Shown: positions 44,870 through 56,703, counted from the first letter of the stretch. The stretch: DNA of 64,000 nucleotides from Phymorhynchus buccinoides (GCA_017654935.2 CM065711.1:27807807-27871806); one strand, 5' to 3'. Translations and numbers: made by a program. Notes: generated by a model from the sequence alone, not told the origin.

Positions 44870-45145
44870 ATATTCTAAAAGGGTAAGATGGATTACTTAA
44901 AAGCTCGGCGAACCAGGCTGATAGAGTTATCGTTAGTGCGGACATGTACACTATTCACAGTGGAGGCTATCCAAAAACTCAGACTGGAACTTGAACGGAG
45001 AATTCAACTGGCCTATCGATGTGTAAAGTGTGTCACGTTTCAAAGGGACATAACCAGTGTTTCTGTCCTCACTACTCATATAGGGAAAAGAGACCGGATG
45101 CTTATCTTCCCCTGTACAGTCTTTGGCATGATGCATTCTCCATTC
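44870..45145 (+). repeat. unclassified repeat, inverted copy at 56890-57140
   Basis: AAAAGGGTAAGATGGATTAC, CTGATAGAGTTATCGTTAGT, GAGAATTCAACTGGCCTATC, AACCAGTGTTTCTGTCCTCA and CTACTCATATAGGGAAAAGA are conserved in both copies. Confidence 0.75.
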
Positions 45146-45157
45146 TTTGAATCGTAA

Positions 45158-45350
45158 GGCCGGGTTCACATTAGACGCGCAAGTTCCGTACGGAAAACCC
45201 TAAATAAGTGGAAGAAGGATAAACGTTTATGCATATTATAGGGGAAATTCGGACACGTGCGCTAATCTTTTCCCTTTCTTTGTTTCACTTATTTATGGAT
45301 TGCGCACGGGTTTCCGCATGGAATATCCGCTTATGTGTGTACACGGCCTA
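45158..45350. mobile_element. Harbinger-like MITE
   Basis: TAA-GGCCGGGTTCACATTAG to GTGTGTACACGGCC-TAA; inverted relative of 4768-4925. Confidence 0.75.
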
Positions 45351-45550
45351 AGTTTTGTTTTCATTTGTAATGCACGGAAATGTGTTTCCTTGCTTGTACG
45401 ATACCACATTGTATTTTTAAATTTTTTTAAAATCGGATAATACATTATTTTTGACTTTGTGTGTACAGTATATTTCTCAGATTCTTGTTGTTGGGAAATT
45501 GAAATTATTTTAATTGTTTGCTGCCCAACCCCATATCTAAGTCATTTTGA
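45351..45550. other. no feature recognised
   Basis: AT-rich spacer. Confidence 0.35.
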
Positions 45551-46203
45551 TTAAAGGTGGACCCTGACAGATGAGTTTTTGCAAGAAACACATAGAAATC
45601 ACCATGAAAACACCCGTCACAGAGATCGCAACACTCACATTTGCTCTGGTTTCCTAGAAATCAAACCAACAAATCTGCGATTTATCCTTGGCGGAGGTGC
45701 TGGAAGTCAAATTCTTTCACTGAAATTTATAATGGCGACCAAATTGCACTGAACAAAGGAAATTTGTAACAAACCTGTCGCGACCAAATTGAGGCTACAC
45801 TTGCACGATTTTTTTTTTTAAAGCGCAATACAAGCCTTTTATGCGGTGCTTCTTTTGAAAAGTATAAGTAGGATACATAGTTTTATGCAGTTTATATAAA
45901 AAGTTACGAGTTTTCGCTCACAACAATTGGAGGAAAAATAGACCGCGTCCAAAACTTTTTTTTTTTTTTTTTACTGCACTACAAAAAAGAAAAAGCTTAA
46001 ACCACAATGGGTTTGGCCCCCACCCACCCCATCCAAAATGGCTTTTCTCTCCGGCACCTCCGCCAAGGAGGAATCGCCGTTTTGACGGTTTGATTTCTAG
46101 GAAACCAAAGCAAAGTGAGTGTTCCGATCTTTGAAAAGGCTGTCTTTCTGGTGATCTCAACGTGTTCCTTGCAAAAAGCTCATCCGTCAGGGTGCACCTT
46201 TAA
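45551..46203. mobile_element. TTAA MITE family C, long copy
   Basis: TTAA-AGGTGGACCCTGACAG to CCGTCAGGGTGCACCT-TTAA. Confidence 0.8.
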
Positions 46204-46485
46204 AAGATGCACCGATACATTTGGAGATAATCAAAAAATATTTTAAAATTGTGAAATACATACTTTTTGGGTATTATGAGGAAAGAACACCGCAAAACCA
46301 GCATTATTGTTGTTGAGTGTTTTACATCAAAGCATTTTTGCTAGTGGAATCCTGCCGAGTATTCATTGTGCGTTTGTCGTTTTATGAATGTTGTTGATGT
46401 GCTGCCCCCGTCAAGTCAAGTCAAGTCAAAATGATCTTTATTGAGGGTTAAAGAATAAGCTAACAAGCTTTTTTTCATCCTGCCG
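46204..46485. other. no gene; short AAGTC repeat
   Basis: GTCAAGTCAAGTCAAGTCAA near 46410; otherwise AT-rich. Confidence 0.4.
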
Positions 46486-46785
46486 GTGGGGATACCGGGG
46501 GGTCTTTTGTATAAATAGTTCCCCCACCTTCTGGAAGTTCTGTGCTTGCATTGTAACTTCCTCTAATTTGACTCTGCCTTTTCCCTTTGCTTACTGTCAT
46601 CTACTATCTTTCTGCCTTACCGGTCTATTCTCCTGCCTTTTTTTGGAGAAACACTTTCAAACAGATTTCCTCCAGCCAAAGTCGGCCATGCTGGGCCTAA
46701 CTATTTCTCAGGCGCATAACGGCAGCACGACGCATCTGCGCTCATAATTGACAGGAAATTGAGCGATTGACGACGAAGAAGAAGT
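46486..46785 (+). mobile_element. S3 SINE, variant 3' half
   Basis: GTGGGGATACCGGGGGGTCT head; the 3' part carries GGCCATGCTGGGCCTAACTA and GCGCATAACGGCAGCACGAC like 26030-26320, ending GAAGAAGAAG. Confidence 0.75.
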
Positions 46786-46810
46786 TGATATCCATAATGA
46801 TTGATAACTA

Positions 46811-47244
46811 CAGTGGAACCTCCCTTATAAGACCTCCCATTATAAGACTCTCTCCCATATAAATTATAAGACCTACTTCTCTGAGACATTGCCCTTCTTT
46901 GAAAGTTTTTTCTAAGTATTAAAATTACCTCCCATGTAAAACCTCTCCCTTATAAGACCTCATTTTGGATGATTTTTGAAGGTCTTATACGGGAGGTTCC
47001 ACTGTACTGCTTACTATGACTGCTGTTTGTGCATTCCACAAGTTTTGCTTAAATAATGCAGTACGGTATAGTGGAACCTCCCTTATAAGACCTCCCATTA
47101 TAAGACTCCCTTCCATATAAGATCTACTTCTCTGAGACATTGCCCTTCTTTGTAAGTATTAAAATTACCTCCCTTATAAGACCTCTCCCTTATAAGGCCT
47201 CATTTTGGATGATTTTTGAAGGTCTTATACGGGAGGTTCCACTG
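46811..47244. mobile_element. P1 MITE, two copies
   Basis: 46811-47004 and 47069-47244, each with inverted CAGTGGAACCTCCCTTATAA-type ends and TTTTGGATGATTTTTGAAGG near the right end. Confidence 0.85.
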
Positions 47245-47379
47245 TTACTGCTTACCATGTGCTGTTTGTGCATTCCACAAGTTTAGCTTGACCCCAGGGC
47301 CCACCAAGGTGGCCCGCGGGAAACCCAGGCCTTCCTGCTTTTGATTTTGTCCAGGTTTCACCCTTATACTTGTTATGCT

Positions 47380-47745
47380 TTGTTTGTTGTGGTGTCGTTG
47401 CTGTACCCTGGCTAAAAGACTCCAGGGATCATCCTCCCAACAGCCGATTAATTTGTCCATTTCCTCTCTCTCTCTCTCTGTGACATGGGTGAGAAGCACT
47501 TGAAACACTATCGTACAAGTGCATCAGCTACGGATGAGATTATTATACGCTTGTGACTGTTTTTTTATTAACCCGCCACGTGGGATAGCCGCACTCCGAC
47601 TTCGGGGGATTTTGGAGAGTCATGATGTTACGCTAGGAGCTTGTCGTGGCTAAAGACAATCCCCGCATAACTATGCCGAGCATAACAATATTTTGATGTA
47701 GCCTTGGTGTTCTAGTCTATGTCAATTGGTCTGACAAGCTTTGTT
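47380..47745 (-). mobile_element. S4 SINE-like copy (-)
   Basis: GTACCCTGGCTAAAAGACTC, ATTAACCCGCCACGTGGGAT, AGCCGCACTCCGACTTCGGG, then TTTTGATGTAGCCTTGGTGT. It carries CTAAAG where the 11559 MITE inserted in the other copy. Confidence 0.7.
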
Positions 47746-47775
47746 TGTGTCTTCTCCAAAGTATTAATTTGCTTA

Positions 47776-48135
47776 GTACCTTATTTTTTGGACTATAAGG
47801 CAATACTTTTTTCCTCCCAGATCAAGACTCCCGAGGCTTATAATAAAATAGACTACAAAATTAGTAAGAAAATATAATGTAAGAACAAAATCGAAATTTT
47901 TTGTAAAATTTCTGGTGATGCGCCTTAAAATCAGGTGCGCCTTATAGTCTGAAAAATACGGTATGTTATAGTCTGAAAAATACAGTATGTTATAGTCTGA
48001 AAAATACGGTATGTTATAGTCTGAAAAATACGGTATGTTATAGTCTTGAAAAATACAGTATGTTATAGTCTGAAAAATACAGTATGTTATAGTCTGAAAA
48101 ATACAGTATGTTATAGTCTGAAAAATACAGTATTA
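47776..48135. repeat. MITE end expanded into a 24-bp tandem array
   Basis: ACCTTATTTTTTGGACTATA ... CGCCTTATAGTCTGAAAAAT is the MITE; then TATAGTCTGAAAAATACRGT-ATGT repeats about eight times. Confidence 0.85.
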
Positions 48136-48304
48136 TGTGTCGCTGAATTTTGCATTTATGTAAATTCACAAATAGTATACTGGGTGTTTTACTGATAAGA
48201 TACCTTTATGTCTACATCCTCAAAGTATTTTTCGGTCGTTGAATCCTGCCGAGTAGTCACTGTTTATCATTTGATGAATATTGTTGATGTGTTTAGTATT
48301 ATTC

Positions 48305-48713
48305 TAGTCACAGACTTATCTCTGTGAAATTCGGGCTGCTCTCCCCTGGAGAGTGCGTCGCCGCAAGTGCAGCGCCTACCCATTTTAGAAGAAGAAAAAA
48401 ATTGGGGTGGGGGCAGGGTTAGGAGGGGGGGGGGGCAGGCAGACTGGGGAAACCTAGCTATCAATTTGGCCATGCCAGGCAGCGGGATTTCTCCCTGCTC
48501 TTACCGACTTTCAACTGCCGTGGGATTTTTACGTGCGTAAAGCGCACGGGTCAGACTAGCTTTAAGTCCCCATCCGAAGGACTGGACGTTCAGTTCGATT
48601 TTCTTGTTGAACTAGAAAAAAGGGCGAGGAGGCCGGGATTCGAACCCGGGTTACTCACGCTGCAGTCACGCATTACATTTGGCAGGCGAACGTCTTAACC
48701 ACTCTGCCACCTG
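48305..48713 (-). mobile_element. tRNA-derived SINE S1, full-length-looking (-)
   Basis: Head at 48713 (GGTGGCAGAGTGGTTAAGAC), B box CCGGGTTCGAATCCCGG, body to TAGTCACAGACTTATCTCTG. Best preserved S1 copy here. Confidence 0.85.
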
Positions 48714-48997
48714 TTGACATCTGTAATGATTGATTACCACTAGTTACTATGCGTTTTGATTTCTTGCTACTTACGTTTAATTACATGTACATAGTGAGTG
48801 TTTCTCTCAAATTTTGATCGTTGGAATCATTAATTAGCGCATGTGTGTTTCAGAGACAAATCAAAAGTAAAACTTATCAACCGTTACCATTTTATTTTTT
48901 TCAAACAAAAATGTATTACGTGTATATTCCTAAATTGCTTAAATACAGGTTTAAGCTATGAAACATTGGCAGAAGGAGATTTTTTTTTTTTTAATGT

Positions 48998-49137
48998 ACC
49001 ATATTTTTCGGACGATAAGATTTTCCCCCAGACTAAGAAAATATGACTTAATAAAAATAAGAAAATTTTAATTTTGTCTCAAATCTGAGGGCTGAGCCTT
49101 ATAATCAGGTGCGCCTTATAGTCTGAAAAATATGGTA
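48998..49137. mobile_element. short MITE (ACCATATTTTTCGGACGATA)
   Basis: Left end ACCATATTTTTCGGACGATA, right end TATAGTCTGAAAAATATGGT; palindromic ends. Confidence 0.75.
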
Positions 49138-49202
49138 CTCACATTCAGCTATATCTACCTTAGTTTTTGCATTCCTTAAATTTGAATTGTTGGAATCATT
49201 AT

Positions 49203-49447
49203 TAACCCTTTCACCGCCAAAGTCACATTTCAGCAGCACAGTGATTTGACACCTATGTCACTAAAAGGCATCAAATTGGGGTCTATTATCCAAAGACCCT
49301 ATTGTCTTAGTTTTGGGAAGTAAGGATATACCTTATTTTATATATGTCACAGAAGAATCCCCAATACTGTAGATGGATTTTGTTCTCTACCCAGGTAATT
49401 TCAATGGACATTTTTGGCTGAAATATGGCTGGCGGTGAAAGGGTTAA
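49203..49447. mobile_element. TTAA MITE family A, intact
   Basis: TTAACCCTTTCACCGCCA to TGGCGGTGAAAGGGTTAA, 245 bp. Confidence 0.9.
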
Positions 49448-49619
49448 GGGTGTGTGTGTGTGAGGAGTTGTAAAACCTATTTGCTGTTGCCATTTTTCTT
49501 CGTTATAAAAAATTTACTACATGTGTATTCCTAAAATATTTAAATACAGCTTTAAGCTATGGAACATTGGCAGAAGAATCATTTTTTTTATATATAATTA
49601 TATATTTCAGTAAAAAAAA

Positions 49620-49735
49620 AGTGAGGATTTCCCCCTGGTATTGCAGTACCTCCAGGATCGACCCACTATCTTTACAAAATGTCCCGTATGTATACTTATC
49701 TCATCTGCATAAGGTTGGAGGATGTTTAAAGAAAT
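49620..49735 (+). mobile_element. S5-related fragment
   Basis: GCAGTACCTCCAGGATCGAC, ATGTCCCGTATG and GGTTGGAGGATGTTTAAA match S5 with gaps. Confidence 0.5.
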
Positions 49736-50035
49736 GCTGACCCGGAAAAATGTCTTTCTAAAAATGCATAATCACTGAGATAAATCGTTCTGCATAAACC
49801 GCACCACGCAGTTTTCTTTGGTTACCCACAAATCAAGCGTCAAAGGTGGTCATTTTTACCTGGATTTTTTTTGGGGCCACGTGGGACTCCCATGCAAAAT
49901 TCCCCCAAATTCAAAACGAGACAGCACTCTGAAGAGCAGCCTCCTTTTGAATTTGGGGGAATTTGTATGTAGGTCACACCTGGCCCGAAAAAATTAATCA
50001 AGGGACTTAATTTTGCTGGGTCAGTGTGTCTTTAA
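49736..50035. mobile_element. TTAA element family D
   Basis: TTAA-AGAAATGCTGACCC to GGGTCAGTGTGTCT-TTAA; inner inverted block CAAAATTCCCCCAAATTC against GAATTTGGGGGAATTTG. Shares its right TTAA with 50032-50256. Confidence 0.7.
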
Positions 50036-50256
50036 CCCTTCGACTGCCACCAACGTATTACACACTGACCTGATGACATCACTGATGATGTGATCAGATG
50101 AAGAGGAATAACCCTGACATGCTGGCTTTGCTCTTTCAGTCAAGAGGTCCATATCCCCAGACCATTTTTCCAGATTGTCTCTATCGGTTGTCTTTTTCAT
50201 AGCATAATTTGCCCAATGATTTTTGTGTGGATTTTATCTGACAGTCAAGGGGGTAA
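50032..50256. mobile_element. TTAA MITE family B
   Basis: TTAACCCTTCGACTGCCA to TGACAGTCAAGGGGGTAA. Confidence 0.8.
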
Positions 50257-50341
50257 GCACATTGTCTTCTTCTTGCAGAATATTGTGAATGTAGTGGGTG
50301 GATTCACCCTTTGCGCTGGACACCCCCTCCACGAGTCTCTC

Positions 50342-51606
50342 CCCATGGGGATACCGGGGTGTCTTTCATAAAAATAGTTCCCCCAAGAGTCTGGAAGTTG
50401 TGTGCTTGTAACTTCCTCTAATCTGCCGCTCTTTGACTGCCTTTTCCCTTAGCTTTCTGTCACCTACTATATTTCTGACTTATTGGCCCATTCTCCTAAT
50501 CTACCAAATAATTGATCTCCTTTGAGCTCCTCCGAAATCGGAATGTGTTGGCTGTGCGCAGCGGGGAGACCAGTGAAAACTGAAAACCGGACACATGCGT
50601 ACCTAACCCATATGGCCATGGGGTCTTCTCCTGGGAATGCAAAAGAATGTATAATAAAAAATAATGGCTATTGTGTTGGGTTATCCAGAAGTCTGATATT
50701 CTGTCTCTCTCTCTCTCTCTATTAACTTGTCCATTTCCTCTCTCTCTCTCTGACATGGGTGAAACTAAAAGTAGTTCAGGCATGCTCCTGAAATCAGGAT
50801 TGACAAATCTGATAGAAATAATCTTCAGGATTGGCCATCTTGTCATCTTGTTGTCTTATAAAATCACACATTTCTGCCAAAATTCTTCTTCTTCGATCAC
50901 TCATTTCCTGTCAATTATGCTGGAGGAAATGTTTTTGAAAGTGTTTCGGGAAAAAAAGGCTGGAGACTGGACCGGTAAGGCAGAAAGATAGTAGTAGATG
51001 ACAGTAAGCAAAGGGAAAAGGCAGAGTCAAAGAGAGTGACAGATTAGAGGAAGTTACAAGCACAGAACTTCCAGAAGGTGGGGGAACTATTTATACAAAA
51101 GACCCCCCGGTATCCCCACGGGGAGGGGGGGTCTGCCAAAATTGATGGCAGATTATTTAAAACAAGATGACGGACATGCAATTCTAACACTATCCTCACC
51201 CATCCTTGCACACACACACACACATTGGGAATTATTTTTAATGGGGTCACCTCTTCAGGATTGGGAAGATTCAGAGAACATTGAAACGTGTCATTTCAGG
51301 ATTGAGAGTTTCTCCGTGGGGATACCGGGGGGTCCCCCACCTTCTGGAAGTTGTGCTTGTAACTTCCTCTTATGTGCCACTCTCTTTGACTCTGCCTTTT
51401 TCCTTTGCTTTCTGTCATCTACTATCTTTCCGACTTATTGGCCCATTCTCCTGTCTTTTTTCAAAAAAATCTTCCAAATCATTTTTCTCTTGAGCTCCTC
51501 CGAAATCGGAATGTGTCGGCTGTACGAAGCGGGGAGACCAGTGAAAAGTGAAAACTGGACACATATATACCTTACCCATTATGGCCATGGAATGCAGAAG
51601 AAGAAG
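50342..51606. mobile_element. cluster of three S3 SINE copies
   Basis: 50342-50650 (+), 50958-51130 (-) and 51313-51606 (+). Between them CT tracts and short unassigned sequence. Confidence 0.75.
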
Positions 51607-51664
51607 GATAGAGAGTGTCTTACTTTCACCCATGACCATTTAAAAAGGGAATACTGTTAAGATC

Positions 51665-52525
51665 AGCGACATGCCACCTTGTTGAAGGTTTTTTCTTCTT
51701 CTTTTTTTTGTTTGTCTTTGTTTGATAATTGCAGTGGAACCTCCCTTATAAGACCCCTCCCTTAGACGACTTCATTCTGGATGATTTTTGAAGGTCCGCT
51801 TCTCTCAAACATTGCCCTTCTTTGTAAGTATTAAAATTACCTCCCTTATTATAAGACCCCTCCCTTATAAGACCTCAATCTGGATGATTTTTGAAGGTCT
51901 TATAAGGGAGGTAATTTTTATACTTACAAAGAAGGGCAATGTCTGAGAGAAGTAAGGTCTTAAGCCGGCGACAGACTATGTGACTGCCTCGTGTGACTCG
52001 ATCAGGTCGTGACGTTTCACCTCATTTGCATACCATCTAACTCATCAGTCTCAGTCGGGCCCAGTCAGGTGACAGGGCTGTCGGGCCCAGTCAGGTGACA
52101 GGGCCGAATAGGGCGGGTTCTAAATTTCACTGATCGAGTTTGATGGAGTCAGATGGCTTGTGACGTCTTCTGTGCAGGAAACAAAATTTGATCTACGTCA
52201 CAACCTGATTGCGTCATATGAGGCAGTCACATTGTCGCCGGCTTTACGTGGGAGGGAGTCTTATAATGGGAGGTCCCACTGTAGTAGTTGGTTGGCTAGA
52301 ATTTGGATGTTGCGTTGCCTCAAGGCCAAATGATGCATTTTTCATGTTGCTGGTTTGGCTTAATAGCATTACTGTTGTTGTGTTCTTGTTCTCATATATT
52401 AAAACGGTGTTCCGATTCAAATAAAGTTCTGACTGGTATATTCAATTTGGGTGTATAATTATTGATGTTTGTAAAATGTTCATATTTGTGTATCTTTCTC
52501 TCTGTATTCTTCAATGGGGCGTTAT
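51665..52525. repeat. segmental duplication, copy 1
   Basis: CATGCCACCTTGTTGAA at left and GTAGTTGGTTGGCTAGAATT ... TATTCTTCAATGGGGC at right are repeated at 52625-53370. It contains a P1 MITE (51732-52281) that is itself interrupted by 51963-52243. Confidence 0.85.
51963..52243. mobile_element. TIR element AGCCGGCGACAGACTATGTG, TTA duplication
   Basis: AGCCGGCGACAGACTATGTG at left, CACATTGTCGCCGGCT at right, flanked by TTA. Absent from the duplicate at 52625-53370. A CCCAGTCAGGTGACAGGGC direct repeat lies inside. Confidence 0.8.
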
Positions 52526-52624
52526 TGCTACTACTTTCTCCCGAAGACGGAGTGTGGCTGCTCACGTGGCGGGGTAACCAGACCTGTTTACTCTACTCTT
52601 TTCGAGTAGTATTCTACTCAAGTG

Positions 52625-53370
52625 ACATGCCACCTTGTTGAAAGGTTTCTTCTTCTTCTTCTTTTTTGCTTGTTTTTGTTGTTTGATGACTACAGGGGAA
52701 CCTCCCTTATAAGACTTCTTCTGCGTTCCAAAAGTGCTGATGGCCGGTTGATCAAACCCGAATTTTGATGGTTTTGATGAAATGGGCGGTTTGTTGAAGG
52801 TCGTTTTCTGTTCCCCACAGCTTCGTCTGCATGTCTCTGTCGAAACTGGCCATACAGTCGATCTGGGGCCGGCATAGTTCGGACAGTACTGTAGACTTCA
52901 TTCTGGATGATTTTTGAAGATCTGCTTCTCTCAGACATTGCCCTTCTTTGTAAGTATTAAAATTACCTCCCTTCAAGACCACTCCCTTATAAGACCTCAA
53001 TCTGGATGATTTTTGAAGGTCTTATAAGGGAGGTAATTTTAATACTTACAAAGAAGGGCAATGTCTGAGAGAAGTAGGTCTTACGCGGGAGGGAGTCTTA
53101 TAAGGGAGGCTCCACTGTAGTAGTTGGTTGGTTAGAATTTGGATGTTGCGTTGCCTCAAGGCCAAAAATGATGCATTTTTCCATGTTGCTGGTTTGGCTT
53201 AATAGCATTACTGTTGTTGTGTTCTTGTTCTCATACATTAAAACGGTGTTCCGATTCAAATAAAAGTCTGACTGGTATATTCAATTTGGGTGTATAATTA
53301 TTGATGTTTGTAAAATGTTCATATTTGTATATCTTTCTTTCTCTGCCTGTATTCTTCAATGGGGCTTTAT
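52625..53370. repeat. segmental duplication, copy 2
   Basis: Same flanks as copy 1; its P1 MITE (52693-53117) carries a different insertion at 52722-52895. Confidence 0.85.
52722..52895 (-). mobile_element. retroposed fragment with SINE-like tail
   Basis: GACTTC precedes and follows it. On the - strand it ends GGAACGCAGAAG, the same tail as S3. Upstream, a frame reads ASFDRDMQTKLWGTENDLQQ then TAHFIKTIKIRV. Possibly a 5'-truncated copy of the LINE that mobilises S3. Confidence 0.45.
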
Positions 53371-53700
53371 AATAATAATAATAATAATAAACGGATATTT
53401 ATATAGCGCTTTTTATCGAGCACAAAGCGTTTTACAATCAGCATTGAAACACTCACACACGCACAACAGACACATACGCACAACAGACACCCACGCACGT
53501 ACGTGCACGCACGAGAGTGAACGCGTTCTTGCACACAGACATACCCACACACATTTCATCAAACACACAGAAAACACATTCTCACTGAAACGCACACAAA
53601 CTTACTCAAACATACACTTGTACAAACACGCACACACACACACTACTGCTTTCCCCCGAAGACGGAGTGTGGCTGCCCACGTGGCGGGGTAAGTCCCAGA
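53371..53700. repeat. AAT and ACAC tracts plus S4 piece
   Basis: Duplicate of the module at 39985-40270, then CCCCCGAAGACGGAGTGTGG at 53652. Confidence 0.75.
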
Positions 53701-54049
53701 CCTGTTTACTCTACTCTTTTCGAGTAGTATTCTACTCAATGTGGACCTCTACTACTCTTCACAATTGAAAATAATGCTCTAATTACTCATTTTCAGTGAA
53801 CATTGTTTGATGGTTTAATGAAGAGGACTATTCATTTCACACCAAAACTACTCATTTCAGCTACCCAGACTACTCAAGACTTGTGTACGGGGGTCAACAG
53901 GTCTGGGTAACCAAAAGTGGTCTCGCACGTAATGTTCTCATCCCGAGCTTGGCCCGGCATGAGGCTGTGTCAGACCTGTTGACATAAGCTAGAACGCCAA
54001 GGCTACATCAAAATGATGTTATGCTCTGAATGATTGTGCAGGGATTGTC
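53701..54049. repeat. CTACT-rich repeat and part of S4
   Basis: GACCTGTTTACTCTACTCTTTTCGAGTAG occurs also at 52580-52620; the end half is S4-like sequence holding the empty TTAA site. Confidence 0.55.
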
Positions 54050-54600
54050 TTAAGCCATGACAAGCTCACAGCATAACATCATCAGTCTAAAATCCCCCGA
54101 AGACGGAGTGTGGCTGCCCACATGGCGGGGTAATCAAAAACGGTCACACACGTAATGTTCTCATCCCTAGCTGGTGCATTTGTACTGAATTGTTCAAGTG
54201 CTCTGGCTGTAGGGATGATCCCTGGAGTCTTTTAGCCAGGGAACAACATCCTGAGCTGATGCACTTGTACCGTAGTGTTCAAGTGCTTCGGCTGTAGGGA
54301 TGATCCCTGGAGTCTTTTAGCCAGGGTATGTCAACAACATCCTGAGCTGATGCACTTGTACCATAGTGTTCAAGTGCTTCGGCTGTAGGGATGATCCCTG
54401 GAGTCTTTAAGCCAGGGTACGTCAACAACAATACTACTACTTGGCGACACGAAGCGGTGATAATTTTAGGACTGAATCACTGCGTCCCCTAGCGACGAGA
54501 CAGGGGCAGATCATTTTCTGCTGCTAAATACTACCACTTGATGAGCAAGGGCGATAATCTTATGTAGGTGGCGCATGCATCCCAGTGCAAGAGGCAGAGA
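54050..54600 (+). mobile_element. S4 copy with triplicated tail, then repeat shared with 30880-31060
   Basis: The block CACTTGTACCRTAGTGTTCA ... GGAGTCTTTTAGCCAGGG is present three times. 54430-54600 (GCGACACGAAGCGGTGATAA, GACAGGGGCAGAT) matches 30890-31070. Confidence 0.7.
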
Positions 54601-54758
54601 GTTTTCAGTATACTCATTTTTGTCCTTTGCACTTGCATATTTACACACTTATGCTTGTACACATTTGCATGTAAACCTGTAACGTATACATGCACGCGTT
54701 CACACAGAGCATGAATTTTGTATTCATTGTATTTATTCACAGTTTCCGATCCTAAAAT

Positions 54759-55110
54759 CTTAAAAGACCCACCAGGTCACGTGTCAAAATCACGGGTTTC
54801 ACATGCTTCCCTTATTATAGCTGGTAAGAATTTTTTTGGGGTAGCAGTGACCCACATACAAATGCCCCCAAATTGAAAACTTACCATTTTAAAGAGCAGC
54901 CTCAATTTAAAGTTGGGGATATTTGTATGTGGGTCACAGCTACCCCCCAAAAAACCAAGGGACTTAATTGTGGTGCGTGCGTCAATGTCTTTAAAGACCC
55001 ACCACGTCACGTGTCGAAATCACGGTTTTCACGTGCTTCCCCTCTTACAGCTGGTAAGAAATCTTCCTAGAATAAGAGGGAATGTGACACGTGATGTGGG
55101 GGGTCTTTAA
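54759..55110. mobile_element. TTAA element family E
   Basis: TTAAAAGACCCACCAGGTCA at left, TGATGTGGGGGGTCT-TTAA at right, with an internal copy of the left end at 54991. Related inside to family D. Confidence 0.7.
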
Positions 55111-55320
55111 GCTTTTATTCCATCCAACATTGAGAGAAAACAAACACATTCACACACACACACGCTCACTCTCTCTCTACCTCACATTCTTCGATAATTA
55201 AAAGAAAAAACTGAAAGTTTGCCATATCGAAAATGTTCCTGATGACAGAAATTGATGATAGAGGACGATATCGACGATGGGTGAAATGGCGAAGCGCAGC
55301 AGTATCTGATCCCCGCTTCC

Positions 55321-55343
55321 TCACCTCGCGTCAAACACCACCA
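55321..55343 (-). CDS. POLR2K: POLR2K last exon
   Basis: On the - strand, acceptor TTGTTGTACAG is followed by TG GTG GTG TTT GAC GCG AGG TGA. With A from the previous exon this gives M-V-V-F-D-A-R-stop, matching the conserved RPABC4 C-terminus (RLVVFDAR in human). The exon has 23 coding bases including the stop. Confidence 0.9.
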
Positions 55344-55443
55344 CTGTACAACAAGTCAAGGAGAAAAACGACATCAAATCAAATCAATAGACGATTTTCT
55401 GAAAAAAAATAGGGGAGAACACTTCGTGAAAATTAGATTTGGT

Positions 55444-55679
55444 TTAACCCTTTCACCGCCAAAGTCGCATTTTAGCAGCACAGTGATTTAACACCTATGT
55501 CACTAAAAGGCATCAAATTGGGGTCTATTATCCAAAGACCCTATTGTCTTAGTTTTGGGAAGTAAGGATAGACCTTATTTTAGATATGTCACAGAAGAAT
55601 CCCCAATACCGCAGATGGATTTTGCAGGTAAATTTAATGGAAAGTTTGGCTGAAATATGGCTGGCGGTGAAAGGGTTAA
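55444..55679. mobile_element. TTAA MITE family A in POLR2K intron 2
   Basis: TTAACCCTTTCACCGCCA to TGGCGGTGAAAGGGTTAA, 236 bp. Confidence 0.9.
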
Positions 55680-55846
55680 ACAATATTATTAGGTCCACAG
55701 TACATGAACAAACATAGATAATAGACACATCAGCAGCAACAAGCTAGAAGCTTATATGATTGTGCCATCTTTACATGGAAAAATATGGTTCGACGAAAAT
55801 TAGATTTGTTTACCTTTGAGTAACCTTCATTACTCAAATAGTACTA

Positions 55847-56023
55847 CAGTGGAACCTCCCTTATCAGACCTTCAAAAATCATCCAAAAATGAGGTCTTAT
55901 AAGGGAGGGGTCTTATAAGGGAGGTGATTTTAATACTTACAAAGAAGGGCAATGTCTCAAAAAAGTAGGTCTTATGTGGGAGGGAGTCTTCTAATGGGAG
56001 GTCTTATAAGGGGGGTTCCACTA
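55847..56023. mobile_element. P1 MITE in POLR2K intron 2
   Basis: CAGTGGAACCTCCCTTATCA to GGGGTTCCACTAC. Confidence 0.85.
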
Positions 56024-56344
56024 CACTTAGCAACAATGGCGTCGAAGCTTGAAACCACAGGATGCGAGTCAGCGACTTACAAACAATTTTTTTTAGAAAA
56101 ATGAGGTGGCCAGTGGCCACAAACTGATAGAACTTGCAAAATGTGACGTTAAAAATATTAAATGACACCAATTTTAGAATGACGCACAGTGTTCTAAGTG
56201 CTGTATGCCTGCTCAAACGCACGAGGCGAGAGGTGGGGATCTACCTGATGGTAGAGTGACTTCCCCTGTTTGACGGATTGAATTAGGCAAGATCACTCCC
56301 ACACACCATGGAACTACTCCCCTTGATTATTTCCGAACAATTCC
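56024..56344. repeat. inverted counterpart of 9108-9670
   Basis: ACTCCCCTTGATTATTTCCG, GTAGAGTGACTTCCCCTGTT and CAACAATGGCGTCGAAG are shared, inverted, with the 9.1-9.7 kb region. Confidence 0.6.
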
Positions 56345-56362
56345 TATTGAAAATATTTGGAC

Positions 56363-56703
56363 AGTGGTCCCGGGGTCAGTTTCACAAGGATTAATGCTAC
56401 GTAGCGTTAACTCAAATCGGCAAAAACGGTCCTAAGAAACAGCCTTGTTTGCCGATGGTTTGGCAAACGTTTTGTGGCCTCTATGGTGGTAGCTAACGGT
56501 GAACGGTTTGTTGCATCATGGGAAATACACATTACCTCCGCCTTTTTAAAATTTCTCGCGTGAAAGTGACTTTTACTTTCGAAATGGAAGACCACGTAAA
56601 CAAGCTCCTCATAGACAAATATTCTTCAGTTTATGAATTAAAATATAGGGAATTATTTTCGCAGATTAAACAAATGCAAGAGTTTTTGAGTGTTCTTTCT
56701 TAA
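56363..56703 (+). mobile_element. possible Harbinger-like element with short ORF
   Basis: GGTCCCGGGGTCAGTTTCAC then GATTAATGCTACGTAGCGTT looks like a TIR. A frame from 56584 reads MEDHVNKLLIDKYSSVYELK then YRELFSQIKQMQEFLSVLS. I do not recognise it; the right end was not found. Confidence 0.35.

Noticed and set aside
56040..56060. SFDAIVA reading on the - strand as POLR2K last exon
   Set aside because: The exon at 55343-55321 matches the conserved C-terminus exactly and in phase; this one is repeat sequence.
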